DNA from: an uncultured Alphaproteobacteria bacterium
GTDB lineage: Bacteria > Pseudomonadota > Alphaproteobacteria > HIMB59 > GCA-002718135
Assembly (NCBI GenBank): GCA_902620425.1
Contig: CACNHX010000003.1
Span: 133,199 to 197,198 of the forward strand
Direction of reading: 5' to 3'
DNA: 64,000 nucleotides
The translations under genes were made by a program, and so were the position numbers. Below the pieces are notes generated by a model. The model was not told the DNA's origin. It was given only the letters and a program-made list of their open reading frames with translations, and did no database searches. The number at the start of each line of letters is the position of its first letter. Position 1 is the stretch's first letter. This document shows positions 1 through 9,463 of the stretch, in pieces.

Positions 1-899
1 TTTATCATTTCATCTGTTGGCTCATCTGTAATAAAATGCCTGCATAATTTTGTTGAGACAAATTTGATACAGATTGGGTGTGTTGCCAAATCATGAATTA
101 CTTTTGCAAGTTCTCTTTTTGCATCGTTTTTGTATTTAACTCCTAAAACTATTTTATCTCCTTTTTGATGCATTTCCTGATCAAACCATATATCGCCGGT
201 TTCTAAATTTTTTCTATCCCATTTGTGCACCCAACCTGTCATGATATAGGCTAACTGAATAACATCTTCCTGAGTATATCCAGCATTAGGAGAAACTGTA
301 TGTAACTCTAATAATTCTCTTGCATGATTTTCGTTTATCGTTTCTCCCCACTCCATTCCTTTTTTAGAATTAGGGCCAAAAGATTCTGAATTATCAAGGT
401 GATGAATCATACACCATGAAGTTGTAACTGACTGAACCATTTCTTCAAAAGTTTTAACCATGTTAGGTCTAATAATTTCACGTTGATAAGGTCCGGTACT
501 AAACTCTGCTAGAAAATCTTTTTCACTTATTGCAAAATGATTTCCCCAAAAAAGCCAGAAACGCTCGAAAACAGGTTGTTTGGAATACTTTGTTTGAAAA
601 TGACGAATAGCATGTTCATTTAATTCAAAATATCTTTCACCAGTTTTTATTCTTAATTCATCTTTTGCTTTTCTATACGCATGTTTATCGTTTTTAAATT
701 TTTTTCTTAAAACTTCTCTATCTCCGTACACCCATTCACCATATTTTTTTCTTAAATCTTTTTCTGTTGGAATTGTTCCAGGCCACAAGAGATCAGGTAT
801 AGTATCTAATTGATTTATTGCCCAATTAAGTGGATCTTTATCTGGTGTTTCATTTGGCGACAGGCCAAACGCTACTCGTCTATAAAAATTTAATGACAT
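1..899 (-). CDS. DUF1800 family protein (3' end outside window)
   Basis: An open frame runs without a stop from an ATG at 899 down to the left edge, so about 300 residues are seen and the C-terminus is missing. The N-terminus reads SLNFYRRVAFGLSP, and near residue 185 there is ENHARELLELHT followed by GYTQEDVIQLAYIMTGW. These are the signatures of DUF1800, a widespread family of unknown biochemical role that often lies beside a DUF1501 (sulfatase-like) gene; any such partner would be to the left of the window. Its start is 52 bases from the divergent TrpF-like gene, so both promoters must lie in or near that gap. The family call is firm; the function is unknown. Confidence 0.85.
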   Translation of the reverse strand, partial: MSLNFYRRVAFGLSPNETPDKDPLNWAINQLDTIPDLLWPGTIPTEKDLRKKYGEWVYGDREVLRKKFKNDKHAYRKAKDELRIKTGERYFELNEHAIRHFQTKYSKQPVFERFWLFWGNHFAISEKDFLAEFSTGPYQREIIRPNMVKTFEEMVQSVTTSWCMIHHLDNSESFGPNSKKGMEWGETINENHARELLELHTVSPNAGYTQEDVIQLAYIMTGWVHKWDRKNLETGDIWFDQEMHQKGDKIVLGVKYKNDAKRELAKVIHDLATHPICIKFVSTKLCRHFITDEPTDEMI

Positions 900-951
900 A
901 TATAAAAAAAAATAGTTTACATATATTTATAATTTTTAAAAATAAAATTAA

Positions 952-1602
952 ATGAAAAATATACCTTTAAAAATTTGTGGCATAACAAATGTGAAATCTG
1001 TTGAAGTGGCGCATAAAAATAAAATAAAATCATTGGGTTTTGCAAGTAAAAATTTAAATGGACCAAACACAGTTAGTGATAAAAAAATACAATCATTAAT
1101 TAAAGAATGTAAAAATTATAAGATAGAATCAGTACTTCTAACTCGGTATGTATCTTTAGAAAAACTAATAGAACAAATAGATTTTACAAAACCAAAGACA
1201 ATTTCATGTTCATATCATTTTCCTAAAAAAGATTTGTTAAAAATAAAAAAAATATTTAGAAAATTAAAAATAGGTATTGCAATTAATCCAGAAAATTTTG
1301 ATAAAAAATACATTGAATCAATTAGAAGAATTGTTGATGTTATTTATTTTGATATGAATGTTTATAGGAAAAAGAGTATTAAAAAATATTCATTGAGAAA
1401 AAGTATTAAACAAATACAGTTTATAAAAAGTAAAAATATTCCAGTATATATTGGTGGCGGTATAGATAAAAAAAATGTTTCCAAGATTCTAAAACAAATA
1501 TCGCCTTTTGGATTAGATATTTCTAGAAGCTTAAAAAATCAGAGAAATTTAATTTCTAAATCAAAACTCAAAGATTTTTTAAATCAAATTTCGGTAGGAT
1601 AA
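952..1602 (+). CDS. trpF: divergent phosphoribosylanthranilate isomerase (TrpF)-like protein
   Basis: A 216-residue TIM-barrel protein. The N-terminus has the TrpF signature KICGIT (residues 7-12), whose Cys is the general base in TrpF. An Asp in IYFDMN occupies the place of the general acid, and the late loops GGGID and GLDISRSLK resemble the phosphate-binding GGL and VDVSSG loops. However, the usual QLHG strand and GSGK loop cannot be recognised, and the sequence is very rich in Lys and Ile. TrpF isomerises phosphoribosylanthranilate in tryptophan synthesis. Here it is a lone rightward gene, not with trpB/trpA, facing the pabB-folK operon and overlapping the end of folK by 24 bases tail to tail. 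It may be the true TrpF or a paralogue with another substrate. Confidence 0.6.
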   Translation: MKNIPLKICGITNVKSVEVAHKNKIKSLGFASKNLNGPNTVSDKKIQSLIKECKNYKIESVLLTRYVSLEKLIEQIDFTKPKTISCSYHFPKKDLLKIKKIFRKLKIGIAINPENFDKKYIESIRRIVDVIYFDMNVYRKKSIKKYSLRKSIKQIQFIKSKNIPVYIGGGIDKKNVSKILKQISPFGLDISRSLKNQRNLISKSKLKDFLNQISVG

Positions 1603-2079
1603 TCGTCTAATAATATATTTATTTTGTAATTCTTTCGATAATACTTTTATTGATTTTTTTTCAAGCGGATGTCTGAAAAATGGATCAATATCAAGTATTG
1701 GATATAACACAAAGTCTCTTTCAGCGGCTCTTGGGTGAGGAATTATTAAATTTTTTTTATTAAATATTTGTTTGCCAAAAAAAATAATATCCAAATCAAT
1801 GTTTCTTGGACCATTGATAATTTTTTTATTTTTTTTTAATTTTTTTTCAATTTCATAAATATTATTTATTAATTCTAATGGCTGCTGTTTGGTTAATAGT
1901 TTTATTGCAGTATTAAAAAAATTACTTTGCGATTTATATCCATAGGGTGAAGAAATATAAATGTTTGCAAATTTTTTTATATTACCAATATTTTCTAATT
2001 CTCTAACGGCACAGCGTAAATTAAATATAGCATTACCTAGATTTGAGCCAAGCGCGATTATTGTTTCAGTTTGATACAC
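1579..2079 (-). CDS. folK: 2-amino-4-hydroxy-6-hydroxymethyldihydropteridine pyrophosphokinase
   Basis: HPPK transfers pyrophosphate from ATP to 6-hydroxymethyl-dihydropterin, the step before dihydropteroate synthase. The 166-residue protein has the family's length and motifs: ALGSNLGN near the N-terminus, the signature GPRNIDLDIIFF near residue 90, and IPHPRAAERDFVL near residue 115. The start is GTG at 2079, inside the end of folB (14-base overlap), which fits translational coupling. It is the last gene of the leftward pabB-pabA-pabC-folP-folB-folK operon and runs 24 bases into the oppositely oriented TrpF-like gene. No terminator hairpin is visible after it. Confidence 0.95.
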   Translation of the reverse strand: MYQTETIIALGSNLGNAIFNLRCAVRELENIGNIKKFANIYISSPYGYKSQSNFFNTAIKLLTKQQPLELINNIYEIEKKLKKNKKIINGPRNIDLDIIFFGKQIFNKKNLIIPHPRAAERDFVLYPILDIDPFFRHPLEKKSIKVLSKELQNKYIIRRLSYRNLI

Positions 2080-2410
2080 TTAGAGATTCAGCTCCATATT
2101 TTTTTGCTACAGCTGTTTTATTAATTGTAATTTTAACTTTTTTTATTTTAAATTTTTTTTCAAGAGCATTGGATGTTTTTATTATTAAATGCTCAAGAGT
2201 ATGTGATTGAGATTTCTTTATGAAAGTTTTTAAATATTTTGTAATAGATGAATAATCCTTCACATTATTTATATTGTTTAAATCTAGTGAGTTTTTAATA
2301 GGATAACTAAATTCTAATGTTACCTTTAACAACTGTTTTTTCTTTCTCTCTTGAGCAGTGATACCTATATTTGCACTGATGGATAAGTTTTTAATTTCTA
2401 CTTTGAACAT
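2066..2410 (-). CDS. folB: dihydroneopterin aldolase
   Basis: FolB cleaves 7,8-dihydroneopterin to 6-hydroxymethyl-dihydropterin and glycolaldehyde. The 114-residue protein has the family layout: an N-terminal strand, then GITAQERKKKQ near residue 16 (matching the usual G-x-x-x-x-E-R-x-x-x-Q catalytic and binding segment), DYSSI near residue 52, HTLEHL near residue 70, and INKTAVA near residue 96, whose Lys is the expected catalytic lysine. ATG start at 2410 overlaps the end of folP by 13 bases, and its end overlaps folK. Its place between folP and folK supports the assignment. Confidence 0.92.
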   Translation of the reverse strand: MFKVEIKNLSISANIGITAQERKKKQLLKVTLEFSYPIKNSLDLNNINNVKDYSSITKYLKTFIKKSQSHTLEHLIIKTSNALEKKFKIKKVKITINKTAVAKKYGAESLSVSN

Positions 2411-3216
2411 AGTTTTTCAAAAATTTTTAATGATTGAGACGTTTCTTTTATGTCGTGAACTCTAAATATATCAACTCCCTTTTGATAACAATATAATGCA
2501 GAAGCGATAGAACCTCCCAATCTTTGATTTGTTTCACTTTTATCTATGAAGTTGATCCAGCTTTTTCTAGATGACCCTAATAATAATCCATATCCCTTAA
2601 ACTTAAACTGATTAATTTTTTGCATGATTTCTATATTCTGTTTTAAATTTTTACCAAAACCAATACCTGGGTCAAACCAAACTTTGGATGAAGGAATTTT
2701 TATTTTTTCTAATTGTGTAATTTTCTTAAGAAATATTTTTTTAATATCTTGTACAACATTATTATATGAATGTATTTTCTTTTGCATAGTTTTAGGTGGT
2801 GCAGGTGTGTGCATTAAAATTAAACCAGTTTTAAATTTTTTAGTTAAAAAGAATAAATCTTCAGAACCACCGAAGACATCATTTATAATATGTGCTCCCA
2901 TATTTAATGCATATTCTTGTGTTTCAATTTTATTGGTATCAACTGATATGACAAATTTATTTTTTGGCAATTTTTTTAATATCGGGTCTAATCTTTTAAC
3001 TTCTTCTTTGTGTGTTAATGGATCTGAGCCAGGTCTTGTACTTTCTGCTCCAATATCAATAATACTTGCTCCATTTTTTACCATTTCTTTAATATTTTTT
3101 AGTGCATCTGAACTTTTAAAACTCTTTCCACCATCACTAAAAGAGTCGGGAGTAACATTACATATTCCCATTACCGTAGGACTAGATAGTTTAAAATTAT
3201 AATTTCCTAATTTCAT
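2398..3216 (-). CDS. folP: dihydropteroate synthase
   Basis: DHPS joins p-aminobenzoate to hydroxymethyl-dihydropterin pyrophosphate; it is the sulfonamide target. All hallmark motifs are present in the 272-residue TIM barrel: MGICNVTPDSFSDGG (residues 16-30) with the pyrophosphate-binding loop, DIGAESTRPGS near residue 55, DPGIGFGKN near residue 183, LLLGSSRKSWI near residue 212 and VHDIKET near the end. The ATG at 3216 overlaps the stop of pabC by four bases (ATGA type). Neighbours upstream make p-aminobenzoate and neighbours downstream make the pterin, so the operon gathers both substrates of this enzyme. Confidence 0.97.
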   Translation of the reverse strand: MKLGNYNFKLSSPTVMGICNVTPDSFSDGGKSFKSSDALKNIKEMVKNGASIIDIGAESTRPGSDPLTHKEEVKRLDPILKKLPKNKFVISVDTNKIETQEYALNMGAHIINDVFGGSEDLFFLTKKFKTGLILMHTPAPPKTMQKKIHSYNNVVQDIKKIFLKKITQLEKIKIPSSKVWFDPGIGFGKNLKQNIEIMQKINQFKFKGYGLLLGSSRKSWINFIDKSETNQRLGGSIASALYCYQKGVDIFRVHDIKETSQSLKIFEKLCSK

Positions 3217-3968
3217 TTCAATAATATTTTTGAATATTTTTTTAATAACAAATTATACATTTTCATTGAAGATCTATACCAATTAAATTGTTTAATAAAA
3301 GAAATACTAACCACACCTTTACCAGAACCAACTAAAAGTATTTCACTAAATTGATGTAGACTAGAAATATTAATATCTGTTCTATGAATTTTATAAGGTA
3401 GATTTTTAATTAAGTATTCTAGAGTAATTCCATGATAATAGTAATTTTTTGGAATTAATAATTTATTACTGTTTACAAAAATTAAATTGGTCGTAGAACC
3501 TTCTAAAATTTTATTGTTAAAATAAAAAAGAATCTCTTCTTTTTGTAAATTAATTTTTTTTTGTAAAGAAATTATTTTTTTGTACTGTAAGTTTTTGAAG
3601 TTAGGTAAAGCCCGTTGGAATCTAAAAAATTTTGCAGTAAAATACTTATGATCTTTGTTTCGTTTACGTACAGATAATGAGATTATTTTTTTTGTGACTG
3701 CAATTCTTAATAGGTGGTCGTAATTTTTAATTTTAGAATATTTATTTAAAAAATTAATTAAAAAATTTTTTGAAATCTTAACATCAATGCCAAAATATCT
3801 TAAATCTTTATTTAGTTTTTTTAAGTGCTGATCGACTAAAATAAAATTTGGCTCTTTGCCAAAAAGTCTAATGGTTGTAAAGATACCCTTGTAACCCCAA
3901 AGAGAATTGAATTTAAGTAATTTAAAATTCTTAGCGTGAAAGGATTTTTTTAATAAGATATTTTCCAT
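3213..3968 (-). CDS. pabC: class IV aminotransferase, probable aminodeoxychorismate lyase
   Basis: A 251-residue fold-type IV PLP enzyme. ILEGSTTNLIFVNSNKLLIP (from about residue 154) is the conserved segment of the family, preceded by LPNFKNLQYKK, which holds the likely Schiff-base Lys, and followed by GITLEYLI. The GSGKGVVSI stretch near the end fits the C-terminal phosphate-contacting part. The family includes 4-amino-4-deoxychorismate lyase, branched-chain and D-amino-acid transaminases. Its position between pabA and folP, overlapping pabA by 38 bases, favours the lyase that releases pyruvate and p-aminobenzoate. The sequence is divergent, so the substrate rests mainly on context. Confidence 0.8.
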   Translation of the reverse strand: MENILLKKSFHAKNFKLLKFNSLWGYKGIFTTIRLFGKEPNFILVDQHLKKLNKDLRYFGIDVKISKNFLINFLNKYSKIKNYDHLLRIAVTKKIISLSVRKRNKDHKYFTAKFFRFQRALPNFKNLQYKKIISLQKKINLQKEEILFYFNNKILEGSTTNLIFVNSNKLLIPKNYYYHGITLEYLIKNLPYKIHRTDINISSLHQFSEILLVGSGKGVVSISFIKQFNWYRSSMKMYNLLLKKYSKILLK

Positions 3969-4488
3969 GCGGAGTTAAAAATGAATCTGGGTGAAACTGT
4001 AATCCATAGACTTTATTAATATCATCTTCAACCGCCATTGCTACATTTGTTTTTACACAACGCATTGTAATTATCATTGATTGAGAAACAAATGGTTCAG
4101 CCATTTTTAAGGAATGATATCGACCTCCAAGGAAATTAAAATTTTTTTTAAAAATTGATTTATCATTTATAACTTTAATATAACTCTGATAACCATGAAG
4201 AATATTTTTTTGTTGAACTATTTTTGCCCCTTCACAAAAAACTATTTGTTGGAAACCTAAACATATACCTAATATTTTTTTCTTTCCTTTATATTTATTG
4301 TAAATCTTAGTTGTTAAGGGATAATCTTTTGGTTCACCAGGCCCTGGTGAAAGAACGATGGTCGAAGATTTTTCTAGTTTTATTTGATCTATTTCATAAT
4401 AATTTGAAACAAATGTTGGCTCAATACTATCTAGTAGATGAGCTAAATTGTATGTGAATGAATCTTCGTGATCAATAAGATAAATCAT
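3931..4488 (-). CDS. pabA: aminodeoxychorismate/anthranilate synthase glutamine amidotransferase subunit
   Basis: A 185-residue class I glutamine amidotransferase that supplies ammonia to its chorismate-binding partner. Visible are DHEDSFTYNLAHLL at the N-terminus, the oxyanion-loop motif LSPGPGEP near residue 47, the nucleophile elbow GICLGFQ near residue 76 with the catalytic Cys, and GLQFHPDS near residue 163 with the catalytic His. The start shares one base with the stop of pabB (TAATG). Because the adjacent genes are pabB, pabC and folP, the main role is probably p-aminobenzoate synthesis. In many bacteria one such subunit also serves anthranilate synthase, and that cannot be excluded. 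Confidence 0.93.
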   Translation of the reverse strand: MIYLIDHEDSFTYNLAHLLDSIEPTFVSNYYEIDQIKLEKSSTIVLSPGPGEPKDYPLTTKIYNKYKGKKKILGICLGFQQIVFCEGAKIVQQKNILHGYQSYIKVINDKSIFKKNFNFLGGRYHSLKMAEPFVSQSMIITMRCVKTNVAMAVEDDINKVYGLQFHPDSFLTPHGKYLIKKILSR

Positions 4489-5693
4489 TAGTTAAATAGA
4501 TCTAAAAGTGATTTAACTTTAATATAATTTTCATTATATTCTTTTTTTGCGGTACTGCCTAAGATCACACCACTAGCAACTGATAATTCGATATCATTTT
4601 TAAAATTAAGTAATGTTCTAATCATTATGTTAAATCGCATATCACCATTTGAATGTATAATTCCAAAACTGCCTGTATAAATATTTCTGTCAAATTTTTC
4701 TTTTCTATTTAGAAGTTGAATAGTACTAATTTTTGGACAACCAATGACTGAACCACCTGGCATTAAAGAAGAAATTATATCATGGTTACTCATTTTATTT
4801 TTTATAACTCCCTTGATTGTCGTAACGTAATGAAAAAGATCTCGATATTCCTCAACTTTTTTTAGTTTATCTATTTTTACAGATCCTGTTTTACAAATTT
4901 TAGACAGATCATTTCTTTCCATATCAACAATCATGTTATGTTCTTTAGTTTCTTTTTCATTTCTTCTAAAAAATGTGAGAGCTTTATTTTTATTTAACTG
5001 CTTTGTTTTTCTTAATGTTCCAGCAATAGGTTTAGTTCTAATTGTATTATCTTTTTTCAATATGAGTGTCTCTGGTGAACAACTTACGATATTATAGTCT
5101 TTTTCCCTTATAAGAAAACTTTCAGGTGATTCATTCATTTTCATTAGCTTCCAAAAAAGATCAATAGAATTGATATTACCTTTTTTCGAATATGTTTGAG
5201 CTATTTTAATTTGATAAGTTTTTCCCTGTTTAATATTTTTAGAGAAATTATTAAATATCTTAGAGTACTGCTTTAAAGATAAATTAAGATTAAACTTTTT
5301 ATTTAACTGTAAATATTTTTTCGAATTGATACTTATATTTCTAAAGTTGGGTTTAATGCTTTTGATTATTATTTTTTTACCAATACTAATTTTAGTTTGT
5401 GGTTTGTAAAATACACCGCTATGAAAGTTTGTAGATCGCTGTTTTGGAAACTTTATTCCTATATTTTCACAAAGAAGTTTATAGCCAAAGAAACCAACAT
5501 AACAATTCAATTCTTCAATCTTAGATTTTTTTGATTTTGATTGGATATTAAGAAAATATTTTAGATTTTTTTTATTAATAATAATTCTTCTAGAAAAATC
5601 AGTATAGATGTCATAACCCTTATCAGTTTTATAAATTATAAGAGGTTTATCTGATTGATATAGTCTATTTAGATATTCTTTATTGTTCAGCAC
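4488..5693 (-). CDS. pabB: aminodeoxychorismate synthase component I
   Basis: A 401-residue chorismate-binding enzyme converting chorismate to 4-amino-4-deoxychorismate with ammonia from PabA. Conserved segments: SPESFLI near residue 189, SCSPETL near 204, PIAGT at 222-226, IVDMERNDL near 255, and PGGSVIGCPK followed by YTGSFGI in the last quarter. PGGS-x-x-G-x-PK with YTGS is PabB-like, whereas TrpE usually has PAG and YGG. Residue 224 is Ala where the E. coli-type enzyme has the nucleophilic Lys (PIKGT). The start is GTG at 5693, and only 28 bases separate it from the divergent DUF2141 gene, so its promoter must reach into that gene. Confidence 0.88.
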   Translation of the reverse strand: MLNNKEYLNRLYQSDKPLIIYKTDKGYDIYTDFSRRIIINKKNLKYFLNIQSKSKKSKIEELNCYVGFFGYKLLCENIGIKFPKQRSTNFHSGVFYKPQTKISIGKKIIIKSIKPNFRNISINSKKYLQLNKKFNLNLSLKQYSKIFNNFSKNIKQGKTYQIKIAQTYSKKGNINSIDLFWKLMKMNESPESFLIREKDYNIVSCSPETLILKKDNTIRTKPIAGTLRKTKQLNKNKALTFFRRNEKETKEHNMIVDMERNDLSKICKTGSVKIDKLKKVEEYRDLFHYVTTIKGVIKNKMSNHDIISSLMPGGSVIGCPKISTIQLLNRKEKFDRNIYTGSFGIIHSNGDMRFNIMIRTLLNFKNDIELSVASGVILGSTAKKEYNENYIKVKSLLDLFN

Positions 5694-5721
5694 TTGATTC
5701 TATTATAATTAGGATACTTAT

Positions 5722-6144
5722 ATGAAAAGTTTTTTTACTAAAATATTCTTTTTTGGCTTAACAGTCACATGGTCTTTAGGTCTTTTTGCACATGGAACTA
5801 TCATTTTTCCAAATGTAGAACATGGTGATGGCTACATTGATGTTAAGATATATGACTCAAAAGATAGCTTTTTGGATGAAGAATTAGCAATTGAGAGCGT
5901 TAGAAAAAGAGTGCAAAAGGGTGAGGTTGTAGTTCCTTTGAGTAAGATACATGAAGGAAAAATAGCAGTTGTTGCCTATCACGATGAAGATTCAGATGGA
6001 AAATTAAAGACTGGATTATTCTGGAGACCAAAAGAAGGTTTTGCCTTTAGTAATAATTATCAACCAAAAGGTCCTCCATCATTTGAAAAAGCCGCAATCG
6101 TTTTAGTTCATGGCGAACCCGTGGTAATAGAACTTAATTATTAA
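5722..6144 (+). CDS. DUF2141 family secreted protein
   Basis: A 140-residue protein with a clear Sec signal peptide: KSFFTK, then a hydrophobic stretch to about residue 20, with cleavage likely after LFA (LFA-HGT). The mature part has the DUF2141 hallmarks IAVVAYHDEDSDGKLKTGLF near residue 83, KEGFAFSNN near 108 and GPPSFEKAAI near 118. It is predicted periplasmic or secreted and has no known activity; the acidic DEDSDGK loop could bind a metal, which is speculation. It is the first gene of the rightward run and is followed 11 bases later by cysS. Confidence 0.85.
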   Translation: MKSFFTKIFFFGLTVTWSLGLFAHGTIIFPNVEHGDGYIDVKIYDSKDSFLDEELAIESVRKRVQKGEVVVPLSKIHEGKIAVVAYHDEDSDGKLKTGLFWRPKEGFAFSNNYQPKGPPSFEKAAIVLVHGEPVVIELNY

Positions 6145-6155
6145 AAATTATATTG

Positions 6156-7538
6156 ATGTCATTACAGTTACAAAACACATTAAGTGGTAAAAAAGAATTT
6201 TTTAAACCAGTTAATCCAGATCATGTAAGAATATATGCTTGCGGTCCAACTGTTTACAATTTTGCGCACATAGGTAATGCGCGTATGGCAGTTGTAAATG
6301 ATTTATTAGTCCGTGTATTAAAAACACAATTTAAACAAGTGACCTATGTATCTAATATCACTGATATTGATGACAAGATTATAGAAGCTTCTAAAGAAAC
6401 AGGCGACGACATTAGTGTTATCACAAATAAATATACAGAGATTTACAATAATGACATGAGTGCACTTGGCGTTAATCTTCCTGATATTCAACCAAGAGCA
6501 ACTGATCATATTAAAGAAATGATCGAGTTGATAAAAAAATTAATTGATGAAAATAAAGCTTATGAAAAAGAGGGTCATGTTTTATTTCATGTGCCAAGTT
6601 TTGATAATTATGGAATTCTTTCAAAAAGAAATAGAGACGAACAAATAGCTGGAAGCCGTGTTGAAGTAGCGCCGTTCAAAAAAGATCCGGCAGATTTTAT
6701 TTTATGGAAACCATCTCCCACACCCTTACCTGGTTGGGATTCACCTTGGGGATTTGGAAGACCAGGATGGCATTTAGAGTGCTCCGTTATGTCAGAAAAA
6801 TCATTAGGCCTTCCTTTTGATATTCATAGCGGTGGTATTGACTTGGTGTTTCCGCATCATGAAAATGAAATAGCACAAACTTGTTCCATATCTGAAAATA
6901 AAGATCCTAAAGATTTTGCAACTTATTGGTTTCATAATGGATTTGTTAATGTTGAGGGAGAAAAAATGTCAAAGTCAATTGGCAATATTAGACTCGTTCA
7001 TGATCTCAATAAAAAATATAAGGGAGAAGTTTTGCGATTAACATTGTTGTCAGCTCATTACAAACAGCCACTGAACTGGACAGAAGAAATCATTGAACAA
7101 AATAGCAAAATGATAGATCGACTTTATAGAGTGCTATTAGAGCTGTCAGAAGTTGAAATAGATTCTAACTTACCATCTGATTCTATAATGGAATCATTTT
7201 TAGATGATTTGAATACACCTAAAGTCATTGCAAAACTTAATGAAGAAGCAAATGATGCTTCATCTGCATCTGATGAAAGAAAAAAAGAAATCAAAAAAAA
7301 TCTTCTTTCTGCCGGTAAAATATTAGGTATTCTTGAAGATGATCCAGGAAATTGGTTAGGTTATAATCAAAAAGATACTGAAAACACTGAAGAAATTGAA
7401 AGGTTGATAAATGAACGTAATGAAGCTAGACGCAGTAAAAATTTTAATTTGGCAGATACTATTAGGGACACATTAAAAGATAAAGGGATAGAAATAGAAG
7501 ATACTGATAAAGGAACGATTTGGCGGAAATCTAGATGA
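6156..7538 (+). CDS. cysS: cysteinyl-tRNA synthetase
   Basis: Class I synthetase charging tRNA-Cys. Near residue 28 is [17 protein letters not shown], with the first zinc Cys and the HIGH-type motif; LECSVMS near residue 208 and [11 protein letters not shown] near 230 supply the other zinc ligands; KMSKSIGN near 270 is the KMSKS loop. About 460 residues, the usual length. I take the ATG at 6156 because the preceding TTG (6153) adds only one residue. It follows the DUF2141 gene closely, and its end overlaps thrS by four bases (ATGA), so the two synthetases are probably co-transcribed and translationally coupled. Confidence 0.97.
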   Translation: MSLQLQNTLSGKKEFFKPVNPDHVRIYACGPTVYNFAHIGNARMAVVNDLLVRVLKTQFKQVTYVSNITDIDDKIIEASKETGDDISVITNKYTEIYNNDMSALGVNLPDIQPRATDHIKEMIELIKKLIDENKAYEKEGHVLFHVPSFDNYGILSKRNRDEQIAGSRVEVAPFKKDPADFILWKPSPTPLPGWDSPWGFGRPGWHLECSVMSEKSLGLPFDIHSGGIDLVFPHHENEIAQTCSISENKDPKDFATYWFHNGFVNVEGEKMSKSIGNIRLVHDLNKKYKGEVLRLTLLSAHYKQPLNWTEEIIEQNSKMIDRLYRVLLELSEVEIDSNLPSDSIMESFLDDLNTPKVIAKLNEEANDASSASDERKKEIKKNLLSAGKILGILEDDPGNWLGYNQKDTENTEEIERLINERNEARRSKNFNLADTIRDTLKDKGIEIEDTDKGTIWRKSR

Positions 7539-9460
7539 GTGAAAAGATAATAATTACATTTCCAGATGGAAATAAAAAAGAAGTCGATAAAGGCATCAAT
7601 GGTCTTGAATTGGCATCGGAAATTTCTAAATCTCTTGCCAAAGAATCAGTTGCTATAAAAATTAATAATGAGATAAAAGATATTAGTTTACCTATTAATG
7701 GTAATGCATCTGTAGCGATTTTAAAAAGAGATAGCGAGGAAGCACTTGAATTAATACGACATGATTGTGCTCACGTAATGGCAGAAGCTGTCCAGGAATT
7801 ATTTCCTGGAACACAAGTTACAATTGGTCCAGCAATTGAAAATGGTTTTTATTATGATTTTGCAAGAGATGAACCTTTTACTGTTGCAGATCTTCCAAAA
7901 ATTGAAAAGAAGATGCACGACATCATTCAAAGAAATAAAAATTTCATAAGAGAAGTGTGGTCTAAAGAGGAATCGATAAAATATTTTAAAGACAAAGGTG
8001 AAGACTATAAAGTTGAACTAATTAATGATCTGCCTGATAATGAGGAAATTAGTATTTACAAACAAGGTGATTGGTTAGACTTGTGCCGAGGCCCTCATAT
8101 GGTTTCAACAAAACAAATTGGTAAAGCATTTAAATTAATGAAAGTTGCTGGCGCTTACTGGCGAGGTGATTCATCTAATACAATGCTAACAAGAATTTAT
8201 GGAACGGCCTGGGCAACAGAAAAAGATCTTGAACAACACCTTTTACAAATTGAAGAAGCAGAAAAAAGAGATCACCGAAAACTAGGAAGAGAAATGGATT
8301 TATTTCATTTTCAGGAAGAGGCTCCTGGAGCAGTGTTTTGGCATCCTAAGGGTTGGACATTATTCCAATCGCTAATAAATTATATGCGAAACAGACAAGA
8401 CAAGGCAGGTTACGTAGAAACTAATACGCCAGACATGATGGATAAGTCTCTATGGGAAACGTCTGGTCACTGGGACAAATTTAGTGACATGATGTTTAGA
8501 ACTGAAGCAAAAGACGATAAAATTTATGCTATCAAACCAATGAATTGCCCTGGTGCTGTAGAAATTTTTAAACAAGGATTAAAAAGTTATAGAGACTTAC
8601 CATTTCTATTATCTGAATTCGGAAAAGTACATCGTTATGAACCATCAGGTGCTCTTCATGGATTAATGAGGGTGAGAGCATTTACACAAGATGATGCACA
8701 TATATTTTGTACAGAAGATCAAATTACACAAGAGAGTAAAACGGTATGTGATTTGATACTTAGTATCTATAAGGACTTTGGTTTCGATAATGTTAGAATT
8801 AAATTTTCTGACCGTCCTGAAAAACGCGTAGGGGATGATGCTATTTGGGATAAAGCTGAGGCTGCATTAATGCAAGCCATGGAAGCAACAGGTCTCGAGT
8901 ATACACTCAACCCAGGAGAAGGTGCATTTTACGGTCCAAAATTAGAGTTTGTTTTACGTGATGCAATTGGCAGAGACTGGCAATGCGGAACACTGCAAGT
9001 AGATTTAAATTTACCTGGAAGATTGGGAGCCACTTATATTGGAGAAGATGGTAATAAAAAAATACCAGTCATGTTGCATAGAGCTCTATTTGGTTCCTTA
9101 GAGAGATTCACTGGCATTCTAATTGAACATTATGCAGGCCATCTTCCATTTTGGCTTTCACCATTGCAAGCTGTAGTTGCTACAATTACATCTGATACAG
9201 ATGAGTATGCTTATAAGGTACAAAAAGCATTAGTATCGAAAGGAATTAGGGCCGAAATAGATACACGTAATGAAAAAATTGGTTATAAAATACGTGAACA
9301 CAGTAATAGTAAAGTGCCAGCAATTATTGCTGTTGGAAAAAAAGAAGCTGAAGATAAAACAGTATCTGTTAGAAGAATTGGATCCTCTGAAACAAAGACC
9401 TTTAAATTAGAAGATATTGTTACTAGCTTATCTAAAGAAGCAAAATCACCAATAGAATAA
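7535..9460 (+). CDS. thrS: threonyl-tRNA synthetase
   Basis: Class II synthetase of 641 residues, normal length. Domains in order: an N-terminal TGS domain (about 1-60), the editing/SAD region with [20 protein letters not shown] near residue 70 and CRGPH near 185, the catalytic core with MNCPG near residue 337 and [23 protein letters not shown] near 368, [13 protein letters not shown] near 513, and a C-terminal anticodon-binding domain. Zinc ligands are the Cys of MNCPG and His residues of the later motifs. It overlaps cysS by four bases and hemB starts four bases after its stop, indicating one operon. Confidence 0.98.
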   Translation: MSEKIIITFPDGNKKEVDKGINGLELASEISKSLAKESVAIKINNEIKDISLPINGNASVAILKRDSEEALELIRHDCAHVMAEAVQELFPGTQVTIGPAIENGFYYDFARDEPFTVADLPKIEKKMHDIIQRNKNFIREVWSKEESIKYFKDKGEDYKVELINDLPDNEEISIYKQGDWLDLCRGPHMVSTKQIGKAFKLMKVAGAYWRGDSSNTMLTRIYGTAWATEKDLEQHLLQIEEAEKRDHRKLGREMDLFHFQEEAPGAVFWHPKGWTLFQSLINYMRNRQDKAGYVETNTPDMMDKSLWETSGHWDKFSDMMFRTEAKDDKIYAIKPMNCPGAVEIFKQGLKSYRDLPFLLSEFGKVHRYEPSGALHGLMRVRAFTQDDAHIFCTEDQITQESKTVCDLILSIYKDFGFDNVRIKFSDRPEKRVGDDAIWDKAEAALMQAMEATGLEYTLNPGEGAFYGPKLEFVLRDAIGRDWQCGTLQVDLNLPGRLGATYIGEDGNKKIPVMLHRALFGSLERFTGILIEHYAGHLPFWLSPLQAVVATITSDTDEYAYKVQKALVSKGIRAEIDTRNEKIGYKIREHSNSKVPAIIAVGKKEAEDKTVSVRRIGSSETKTFKLEDIVTSLSKEAKSPIE

Positions 9461-9463
9461 AAA

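Noticed and set aside
2624-3202. 192-residue open frame on the plus strand
   Set aside because: It is antisense to the well-supported folP and contains no recognisable domain; its hydrophobic composition reflects the A/T-rich complement of Lys- and Glu-rich coding DNA.
4488-5693. Annotation as anthranilate synthase TrpE because of PIAGT
   Set aside because: The short length, the PGGS-x-x-G-x-PK and YTGS motifs and the pabA-pabC-folP context favour PabB.
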